Assembly: GCA_900557355.1 (NCBI GenBank)
Contig: USSR01000251.1
Span: forward strand, 1 to 8,932
Length of the DNA: 8,932 nt
Direction of reading: 5' to 3'
From: an uncultured Bacteroides sp.
GTDB taxonomy: Bacteria; Bacteroidota; Bacteroidia; Bacteroidales; Bacteroidaceae
A model generated the notes under the pieces. That model did no database searches. It saw only the letters and a list, made by a program, of their open reading frames with translations, and was not told the DNA's origin. The stretch's first letter is position 1; each line of letters starts with the position of its first letter. Positions 1 to 7,443 of this stretch are shown one piece after another. A program made the position numbers and the translations under genes.

Positions 1-3000
1 AAGTTTTCATTATAGGGAGCTTCAGGATCAAATCCATCTGGTAAATTATCCCATTCAAATAGATTCATACCTGTTGCATAGACTCTTAGGTTTTCGACAC
101 CAATTTTCCTTGTAAGTTTGGTTGGAAATGTATAACCTATCTGGATTTCCTTCAATCGCAAATATCTGTTATTGAAATATTTATATGGTGCAGTTGACCA
201 CATATAATTGTTATTTTGGATACCTCCATCCTGAGTTAAACGAGGATATTCTGCATTCGGGCGGTCTGCACTCCAAGTGTTATGATAGAAATATTGGGAT
301 GATTGTTTCCAGACTTCTCCTCCTCCTGCATAAGTTCCATTTATACAATTCCATTTACCTACGCCTTGCAGGAATGCACTAAAATCAATTCCTTTCCAGT
401 CGACTCCCAGGTTGATGCCATATAAATACCGTTGATTGTGAGTGCCTTTATATACAATGTCACCTGAGTTGGAGTCACCTGCCTTATATAATGTCGGTTC
501 CAATATTCCATCTCCATCTTTATCTACATATTTGGCATCACCTACTCTTAGGTTAGTAGGAACTCCACCTTTCATCTTAGATTTATAATCTGCAAGATCA
601 GCTTCGTCTTTAATGAATCCATCAAATTCATAAATGAAGAATGCATTGGTAGGATAACCCTCTACAAAGGCATTTAAACCATGTCCTGGATTTCTGGAAT
701 CACTTAAAGAAACAACTTTGGTTTTATTATCGCTTAAAGTTACTCCCAGTTTATAACCAACTTTACCTATTTTATCTTTCCAGTTCAGTGTAAGTTCCCA
801 ACCGTTGGTTCTGACGTGAGCTCCATTGATAGAGGGGGCACTTGTTCCCAAAATGGTAGGAAATTCTTCTGCATAAAACATGTTTTTATTCTCTTTGATA
901 AAATAATCGAAAGTACCATTTAAGCGATTATTCAATAAACCGAAATCGATTCCGGCATTATAAGTCTCAATGGTTTCCCATGTTCTGTCAACGGCAGGCA
1001 TACCTCCTAATGATGCATTAGGAACTTTCAATGGGTTATTGGAATCTCCGAATGGATATTGTCCACCTACAAAAATATATTGATAATGATCATATAATCC
1101 AATACCTGCCTGATTACCCAACTGTCCCCAGGAAAGTCTGATTTTTAAATTGTTCAGATAATCCTTGACAGGTGTGAAGAAGTTTTCATTGGAAATGATC
1201 CATGAGCCGGAAACACCCCAGAAATCTTCCCATTTATGACCTTTGGCGAATTTAGAAGAACCGTCATTACGATAAGTAGCTTCAACAAAGACACGATTAT
1301 CCCAATTGTAGCCTAAACGTCCGAAAATGGAAGTAATAGCCCATGCGTTGGCATATTCATCATTATATTGTTGTTCTGCATCTCCTAAACCCAATACAGG
1401 CAATTCATCGGTAATCAGATTATAACGATAGGCATTGAATCCTCTGCTGTCGAGTTCTTCATGGGAAGCACCGAACATTGCATTGAACATATGCTTATCT
1501 GTAATATTGAAATTGTAGTTGGCATGCAAAGATGTAACTATATGTTCATTTCTGCCATAAAGAGATTCTGTCTTAGTTTTTCCGCCTTCCCAGTAATCTA
1601 TGACATCGTAGTTTAGAGAACCATCCCAGTGGTAGGTCTGGTGTCTTTTGCGATAATACTTCTCATCGGTGATGTCATAATTCAATGACATGTCACCTGT
1701 AATGGTTAAGTTTTTGATAGGGGTGATGTCAAAGCCTAACTGTGTGTAGTAAGAATAATAAGTCTTCCATTTATTGCCTGTATGCTGTGCATAAGCAATT
1801 GGATTGCCAAAACCACCGGAAGCATAATACTCTCCTTGAGGATTGTAGGTAGGCTGGCAGTTCCAGGTCCAGTAGGTTAACCATGCCAGATGGTCGATAT
1901 TATAAGGCTCTGTTACTTTTTTGCGGCCTACATATACGTTGGAGCGGAGCTTAATATACTTATTCAGATTATATTCATATTTGAAACGTCCCCAATATTT
2001 TTTATTATTATGTTCTCCATAGTTGAACATGGAACCTTGATCAAGATAGCCGATAGAAGCATAATAATTGGATCTTTCTGTACCTCCGGATATAGATAGG
2101 TTGTGTGAATGGTCAAAAGCTGTTCCATACATCTCATCCCACCAGTCATGCCAACCTAATACTAAGTCAGGAGTATCACCAAACGGACCTTTCACAACTT
2201 GAGGATCCTTGGAATAGATATCAGCAGTTTCTACATATGGAAGTAAATGGGTAAAGAAGTGATTGGTTATTCCATCGTTGGCATATAATTCACCCATCAT
2301 TTCAATGTGCTGTAATACGTTTACTTTCTGAGGTACGCTGGCAGGAGCATTAAAAGTAAAATTACCGGTATAGCTGATTGTCGGTTTTGCTGTTTTACCT
2401 TTTTTAGTGGTAACCAATAGGACACCGCCTGCTGCGCGTGCACCATAAATAGCTGCTTGTGCATCCTTCAGAATAGTAATGTTTTCAATATCCTGTGGGT
2501 TAATCTTATTTAGGGCATCTGCATTATTATCTTTATACGGAATGCCATCTACTACTACCAGAATTCCCGGATCTGAACGGGATGTAACCCCTCTGACCTG
2601 AATGGAATAACCTTCTTCACCAACTTTACCTTGATTTGTTCTTCTGATTTCCATGCCAGGAACCACACCTTGCAAAAGCTCAGCTGTGTTTGTTACCGGT
2701 CTGTTCATTAATTTATCAGAGTTGACCAAATCTACTGCACCGGTAGTGGTAGCCCTTGTTTTTGTACCATAGCCGATGGCTACTACTTCCTGAAGCATTA
2801 CGGCATCTTCTTTCAGTCTGACATTAATAACAGACTTCTTTCCTACCTCTACTTTTTCTGATTTCATTCCAACAAAGGAGAAAACCAATGTTTTTCCATC
2901 CTGAGTTTTAATTTCATACTTACCATCCACATCTGTGATAGTTCCGGTGGCTGTACCTTCTATCGTTACTGAAACACCAGGATAGGATTACCTTCTAAAT

Positions 3001-3112
3001 CTTCAACTACGCCATGTACTACCTTTTGTTGTGCCCATAGCGGAGTTCCCACTATCAAGCAAATTGCAAGCAAAATTGTTGCTAAGCATCTGTTTTTACA
3101 TGCTGATTTCAT
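1..3112 (-). CDS. SusC-family TonB-dependent outer-membrane receptor, frameshifted near N-terminus, 3' end beyond window
   Basis: This is a SusC-like receptor that imports oligosaccharides across the outer membrane, normally with a SusD lipoprotein lid. I chose the ATG at 3112 because it opens a good signal peptide (MKSACKNRC, then a hydrophobic core, cleavage after LWA at residue 27). An in-frame ATG at 3184 would put 24 extra residues before it. Next come a carboxypeptidase-regulatory-like domain (about residues 30-105, HGVVEDLEGNPI...), a TonB-box-like EVVAIGYGT (about 109), a plug domain (about 120-240, with ILKDAQAAIYGARAAGG then VLLVTTKKG) and a long aromatic-rich beta-barrel. The frame is open from 2979 to position 1 and ends at NLFEWDNLPDGFDPEAPYNEN, a SusC C-terminal signature, so perhaps 15-25 codons lie outside. 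One base is missing at 2980-2981 after residue 44; as read, translation stops after 48 residues. A restart at the ATG at 2867 would lack an export signal. Family assignment is certain; the imported glycan is unknown. Confidence 0.93.
2980..2981 (-). other. Single-base deletion frameshift in the SusC-like gene
   Basis: The coding strand reads GGTAATCCTATCCTGGTGTTTCAG, giving GNPI then LVFQ and a stop. Adding one C gives GNPIPGVSVTIEGTATGT, the standard continuation of this domain in SusC proteins, and the frame then stays open to the window edge. The missing base belongs to a run that should be GGG on the plus strand but is GG here. It could be a consensus error or a real mutation; the sequence alone cannot tell. 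Confidence 0.88.
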
Positions 3113-3151
3113 AATTAATTGATTTAATGTAACAAAAAAGAATTTGTTTAT

Positions 3152-3196
3152 TGTATTTTGAAGTGATATGCTCCAAAGTAGCATGTATTTTGAAGT
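3152..3196. repeat. 13-bp direct repeat pair in the gap before the SusC-like gene
   Basis: TGTATTTTGAAGT occurs exactly at 3152-3164 and at 3184-3196, a 32-bp offset. A second exact direct repeat, AGCATGTATT, lies at 3180-3189 and 3219-3228. Both overlap the inverted repeat at 3168-3223, so the whole gap looks built from copied segments. Function is unknown; a regulator-binding site or slippage-generated duplication are both possible. Confidence 0.7.
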
Positions 3197-3223
3197 TCAT
3201 GCAACATACTACTTTAGGAGCAT
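3168..3223 (-). repeat. Long imperfect inverted repeat (stem-loop) between the GH116 and SusC-like genes
   Basis: The arms 3168-3186 (ATGCTCCAAAGTAGCATGT) and 3204-3223 (ACATACTACTTTAGGAGCAT) pair over 18 base pairs, with one bulged base (A3216) and one C-A mismatch (3182/3208), around a 17-base loop. In the minus-strand transcript the hairpin starts 9 bases after the GH116 stop codon and ends 55 bases before the SusC-like start. No U-tract directly follows it in that direction (the nearest run of Ts is about 30 bases on), so it is not a standard intrinsic terminator. It may stabilise the 3' end of the glycosidase message or set the ratio between glycosidase and receptor. In the plus direction it is followed by the T-rich 3225-3237, so it might stop antisense transcripts. 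Confidence 0.7.
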
Positions 3224-3232
3224 GTATTGTTT

Positions 3233-6200
3233 TTATTCAAAAGTTATTTGCAATTTGTCCCCTGAACGCATTTGTAAACCGTTTAGTGCTATTTCAGTAT
3301 AGCCACTTGTATTTGTAGCGCTGACAACAATGTTCTTATTGTTCAAGGAAGCTTTTATATTATTGATATCTGTTCCTTCAGCTAAGTTGACTTGTAACTT
3401 ATCAAGGTACAAACGGCCAAATTTTACTTCCACACAATTAGTTTGTTTATTGTTTTTTCGGATTTGTGAAATATTTCCCCATCCTTCAGCTGCATTAAAG
3501 AATCCGATGAAATCATCTTTCCTGAGTTTCGGTTCAAATCCCATAATGCCTTTAGGACCGTCATACCAATAACCTTGTATTGCTTGTAATACTCCATAGG
3601 ATGCCATAGCCCGGGCATAATGATCACCACATTCTATTTCATTCCATGGGTTGTGTTTCTTACCGTCGTAACGTGAGTGAATAGCTTTGACTATGGCTAA
3701 ACCTTCATCTATCATGTCACGTTTTATCATTTCAGTTGCAACTTGATATTCAATACCAGTCCAGACTTCATCACGATATCTTACCCCATCTTCACCCGGA
3801 TGCTTACTGTAAGGCCATGTACATATGAATAATCCGGGTTCTCCGGCATGGGCATAATATCTTTCCGGAAGGTGAGCTTCACTTTGAGCCTTCACATCGT
3901 TTGTCCAATTGAATTTCCAGATAGAACGCAACGCCTTGTTGATGGCATCTGTCGGATAAATATCTCCTAATCGATAGAGAGAGGCCCATGTCTGGCCGAA
4001 AAGCTGGTCACTTAAGCAACCTTTGCCATATTGGTATTTAGGGTATTCTTTTTCGTCTACGTCTTGATAGAAATACTCACCATTCCACAGACGATCCATG
4101 GTGTTTTCACTACCTGCTGTATATATTTTCTTGTAATAATTAGCAGCGACAGTATCTTTCATGATGTAAGCCATCTTTTCACCAGCTCTCAATGCAGCCA
4201 GATAAAGTGCTCCTACATAGGTGTTGGCGCCATTAAATGAAATGTCATATGTATTCGGTTGAGTTTTAACGATCAGACCATCTTCATTGCCATCCTCATT
4301 TATAATATATTGTAAAGAACGCTTTATTTTATCCCAGTTCCTTGATAAGAAGAAGTTGTTTTTGGACATCAGATGTTCACGATACATGCGTAGAATAACG
4401 CTTGCGTGGCCATCAATCAAAACCCCATGTTCTCCATTACGTGATAAAATGGCTCCGTCTTCTCTGAGTGAAACGCTATAATCCGTCTTTTCACGCAGAT
4501 TACGTTCCAGTTCAGGGAATAGGGCAGCCATTGATTGAGCATATCCCCAAACATGCGTGCAAGTTCCTTCGCAAGAGCCTACACCTTCCCATGCCCAGAA
4601 TTTATCGGTGGCCCACCATTGGCAGGTTTCGGTTGCTAATGTAGAAATAGGCATCATCACGCGTTGTACCAACCAGTAAGGCAGGTTAGTCTCATTGTAG
4701 TAAGTATTGTGGAAGTTATGAGTTTCTTGTGCTAATTCTGCATAATTCTCATGTAGTTGTTCTGCAACATCTAAAGAAGAATCATACCAGTTGGAATACA
4801 TATTACCGATAGCCGGACTGTTAGGCGGCAATGGTTTATTCCATTCAGAACCTTTATAACTTAACGGGCGGTTTGGGAAATACCATGAAAGTACAAACGT
4901 TACTTCCTTAGATTCTCCGGGCTGTAAGGTCATAGATGAGCTTAATGCACCATTTATTTTATTGCCAAGTTCTGTTTCTGCATATTCCACATTATTTTTT
5001 GAATCATCAGCTGTAGCTGTTGCGTTATTATCGAAGACAGATAAAGCAAGATTTCCGAAATATGCATGTGATTTATCAATGGTTGTTGCCGGAGCAGCTA
5101 CAGGAGAATTAGAGAACTCTATATTGTCAACACTGATATGCCCCCAATCACCTTCTACACTATCTACGATTTCCAGATAAGCTTTTTTTCCTTTATATTT
5201 TGATACGTCCCAATTACGTGGGAGGAAATCTTCATTGTTATTGCCGGTTGCAGACATTGCCACTTTGCCATCGATAACTAAATTGATACAAGTTTTCCCC
5301 GGATGAGAGCCACCTGCGATATTGAAGGAAATGAACTTATGCTTGATGGTAAATGGCTTGGAAGTTAATTTACCAACAGGCTTATCATAGTTTGTATATG
5401 AATTGGCTAAGTAATTGCCATAATCACCGCCAACAGGATTTTGATTGCATTGTTCTCCGGGAGAAGGTTTTCTTCCGAAAGCCGTTCCTTCTACTTTCCA
5501 GCGATTATAAGTTCCGCTTTCAAAATTTTCAAATACTTCATATTTACGGCTTTTATCAGAGGTTTTGATTGGCAGGTTATCCACCCTCATATCCATGTAA
5601 ACTGATTTCCAACCATTATTATCAATAACTTTATTTTGTAGCATTCCCTCTGCACGTCCTTTTAAATCAATGCATACCAGGTTTTGCATCCAACCTTCCA
5701 AATTGGCTGTAACTTTTCTATCCGACACATTTTTTACTGTGTATTTCATGATTGTTGCCGGAGTGGCAGATTTCTTAGCATCCAGTGGAACAAATGGTGA
5801 ATAAACCTCTGCGGAAACTTTTACTGGTAGATTCTCATTTTTGTGTCCGTACTCAATAAAAGCAATCGGATATTCACCTATAAATGCAATGTCATCAAAG
5901 TCTTTTTTATTTAGTTCTTTTGTTACTGTTTTACTACCGTCGTCTACGGTTATTTTGAATCCCTGATCGATATAGCTCGCCGGTTCAAATGTTTGATAGC
6001 AAACTTTCCAAGGTCCTAGAGGAGTATCGAAGTTCAATAACCAATCAATTCCATAACCTGTGTTATAAGCATTATTTGCAATCCACCAATTAGCTAATGT
6101 GCCATCGCCGCGGACATATAATTGTCCGGCACAAATACCTCCAACCGGCATGCCGATTGTTGTAAGTTCATCACCTTTGTATACTTTTCTTTCACCTTTC

Positions 6201-6334
6201 GTTTCCTTGTTTCCAATGAATGATTTGATATCACCTTTATCTAAAGATACTTTATGGTCAGGTGAATATTGGGAAAAGGAAGGTAAAGATAAAGACATTA
6301 AACATGAAAATGTTAATAGTTTAATTCGCTTCAT
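3233..6334 (-). CDS. Secreted GH116-family (DUF608) beta-glycosidase with inserted beta-sandwich module
   Basis: This 1033-residue enzyme belongs to GH116, retaining exo-beta-glycosidases that include human GBA2, archaeal beta-glucosidase/xylosidases and a beta-N-acetylglucosaminidase. The ATG at 6334 opens a signal peptide (MKRIKLL, hydrophobic core, likely cleavage at SFS-Q, residue 22), so it is exported, probably to the periplasm. The N-terminal GH116 beta-sandwich domain starts near residue 55 (TIGMPVGGICAG) and runs to about 490, interrupted by an extra module at 264-412. The (alpha/alpha)6 catalytic domain follows (about 540-935), then a C-terminal beta-rich tail. Aligned by eye with GBA2, the acid/base is D776 (GCLSDQLFGQ) and the likely nucleophile is E583 (FWAWEGVG). 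The substrate-binding DEVWTGIEYQVA (855-866) and NEIECGDHYARAMASY (898-913) motifs are present. It is intact, 71 bases downstream of a GH116 paralogue and 120 bases upstream of a SusC-like receptor, so probably part of one PUL operon. Its length exceeds the upstream paralogue's (about 840) largely through the insert. Exact substrate is not readable. Confidence 0.93.
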   Translation of the reverse strand: MKRIKLLTFSCLMSLSLPSFSQYSPDHKVSLDKGDIKSFIGNKETKGERKVYKGDELTTIGMPVGGICAGQLYVRGDGTLANWWIANNAYNTGYGIDWLLNFDTPLGPWKVCYQTFEPASYIDQGFKITVDDGSKTVTKELNKKDFDDIAFIGEYPIAFIEYGHKNENLPVKVSAEVYSPFVPLDAKKSATPATIMKYTVKNVSDRKVTANLEGWMQNLVCIDLKGRAEGMLQNKVIDNNGWKSVYMDMRVDNLPIKTSDKSRKYEVFENFESGTYNRWKVEGTAFGRKPSPGEQCNQNPVGGDYGNYLANSYTNYDKPVGKLTSKPFTIKHKFISFNIAGGSHPGKTCINLVIDGKVAMSATGNNNEDFLPRNWDVSKYKGKKAYLEIVDSVEGDWGHISVDNIEFSNSPVAAPATTIDKSHAYFGNLALSVFDNNATATADDSKNNVEYAETELGNKINGALSSSMTLQPGESKEVTFVLSWYFPNRPLSYKGSEWNKPLPPNSPAIGNMYSNWYDSSLDVAEQLHENYAELAQETHNFHNTYYNETNLPYWLVQRVMMPISTLATETCQWWATDKFWAWEGVGSCEGTCTHVWGYAQSMAALFPELERNLREKTDYSVSLREDGAILSRNGEHGVLIDGHASVILRMYREHLMSKNNFFLSRNWDKIKRSLQYIINEDGNEDGLIVKTQPNTYDISFNGANTYVGALYLAALRAGEKMAYIMKDTVAANYYKKIYTAGSENTMDRLWNGEYFYQDVDEKEYPKYQYGKGCLSDQLFGQTWASLYRLGDIYPTDAINKALRSIWKFNWTNDVKAQSEAHLPERYYAHAGEPGLFICTWPYSKHPGEDGVRYRDEVWTGIEYQVATEMIKRDMIDEGLAIVKAIHSRYDGKKHNPWNEIECGDHYARAMASYGVLQAIQGYWYDGPKGIMGFEPKLRKDDFIGFFNAAEGWGNISQIRKNNKQTNCVEVKFGRLYLDKLQVNLAEGTDINNIKASLNNKNIVVSATNTSGYTEIALNGLQMRSGDKLQITFE
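5099..5545 (-). other. Inserted carbohydrate-binding-like beta-sandwich module within the GH116 protein (residues 264-412)
   Basis: Residues 264-412 begin YEVFENFESGTYNRWKVEG and carry the pattern FE-F-E-GTY-W-VEGTAFG, then LTSKPFTI, FISFNIAGGSHPGKTCINL, WDVSKYKGKKAYLEIVD and WGHISVDNIEF. I recognise this as the jelly-roll module found beside GH32 levanases and inulinases and in other Bacteroidota glycosidases. Here it sits inside the N-terminal GH116 domain: recognisable GH116 sequence flanks it, and the upstream paralogue lacks it. It probably helps hold glycan substrate, but binding has to be inferred. Confidence 0.8.
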
Positions 6335-6990
6335 AATCTTTTGTTTTGTAATTAGAAATAATTGAAAACAATCTATATTACCTTATTTTTAATACCTAAT
6401 CTACCTTAATTTGCCTGATATTTGAAATCTGTTTTGTTGCCGGAAACAATGCAAGATTCAATATCAAGACTGCCATAAACAACATTGATAATGGGTTTTC
6501 CCTGTTGTACTTCAACTGTTCCGAATCCTGTATTTGTGGATAAAAATGTTTTAAAACTATCACCTATTTTGGAGTCTATATATAAAATGTGGTCTACTGC
6601 GTCATAGCGGAGTCCTGTTAGGGCTTGAAGCAGGCTATAGCTTGATAGTGCACGTGCATACCAACCTCCACATTCATATTCATTAAATGGATTTCGTGCT
6701 TTACCATCGTAGCGCTCGCGTACTGTACGGACAATATCGAGGCCTTTTTCAACTTCACCTTCAAAAATCAAGTGGGAAGCAACCTGATATTCGATTCCCG
6801 TCCATACTTCATCGCTGTAGACAAATGGAAGACTTAGTTTTCCTCCTTTAGGCCAGGTACATAATAAAACTCCTCCATCTTTACCAAGCCCGTAAGTGGG
6901 GCGTTGAGGATTTGCATGATCACTTAAATCTTTACGAAGATTATATTTATAAATAGAGTTTAGATGACTTTTTACTTTAGCTTTGTCGAT

Positions 6991-6994
6991 GGGG
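6991..6994 (-). other. Single-base insertion frameshift in the upstream GH116 gene (C4 tract)
   Basis: The coding strand reads TTAGATGAACCCCATCGACAAAGC, giving LDEPHRQS and a stop. With three Cs instead of four it reads LDEPIDKAKVKSHLNSIYKYN and joins the remaining 3' frame, which runs to the stop at 6406 and contains the DEVWTGIEYQVA motif. The intact neighbour has an alignable helix here (TDAINKALRSIWKFNW), which supports the repaired reading. Confidence 0.87.
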
Positions 6995-7436
6995 TTCATC
7001 TAAACCTGCTACCAGAGACATCCAACAACCGATGATACCATCTGATAAACAACCTTTGCCATATTGATATTTAGGACCTTCTTTTATAAGGATGGCACGT
7101 GCTTCTTCCGAATAATCGCTGTTCCAGTTCTTTTCGGCTATAGCTATCGGATCTGGTGATTTTAGATTCTCCCATTGTATATTCTGGATGAAGTATTCTC
7201 CGTCATATAATTTTGTTTCCATGTAATCTTTACTTTTTGCAAGCAATGATTCGTATTCGGAAACATTTTCATTTAAGGCTTTACCTAACTGTATGAAACT
7301 TTGCAAGGCGGCTGCATAAAAGCTGGTACACATACCGTCAGCTCCCCAGAATTCAATGTCGTATGTATTATGATGCGGTTCTTCTAATGCACCTACACGT
7401 CGCGGGTCCCAAGTATCAATGCAATAGTCAAGGCTG

Positions 7437-7443
7437 TTTTTTT
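7437..7443 (-). other. Single-base insertion frameshift in the upstream GH116 gene (A7 tract)
   Basis: The coding strand reads CCTCAGGTAAAAAAACAGCCTTGA, giving PQVKKQP and a stop. With six As it reads PQVKNSLDYCIDTWDPRRVG, continuing into EEPHHNTYDIEFWGADGM, which aligns with the GH116 segment NTYDISFNGANTYVG of the downstream paralogue. A run of seven As is prone to polymerase slippage and to homopolymer sequencing error. Confidence 0.88.

Noticed and set aside
1890..2099. Short plus-strand open frames inside the SusC-like and GH116 genes (also near 185, 3330, 4031, 4962, 5353, 6099, 8044, 8527)
   Set aside because: All lie opposite strongly supported minus-strand coding sequence, have no recognisable domains, and look like antisense shadows.
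3173..3206. Bacteroidota-type promoter for the SusC-like gene (minus-strand TACTTTGG with a TTG about 21 bases upstream)
   Set aside because: The -7 match to TAnnTTTG is imperfect, the -33 match is only three bases, and both lie inside the inverted repeat, so chance is as likely.
3168..3223. Rho-independent terminator after the intact GH116 gene
   Set aside because: The stem is long but AT-rich, and no T-run directly follows it in the direction of transcription, so it is described as a stem-loop of unknown role.
3424..3630. Minus-strand open frames in alternative phases inside the GH116 genes (3424-3630 and 7808-8095)
   Set aside because: They overlap conserved GH116 coding sequence in another frame and their translations match no family I know.
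6335..6405. Promoter or terminator in the 71-base gap between the two GH116 genes
   Set aside because: The gap is AT-rich with no convincing TAnnTTTG element, hairpin or Shine-Dalgarno sequence; co-transcription is the simpler reading.
7437..7443. Programmed -1 ribosomal frameshifting at the A7 tract
   Set aside because: The downstream GH116 frame requires a +1 shift, whereas slipping back one base gives a non-homologous frame.
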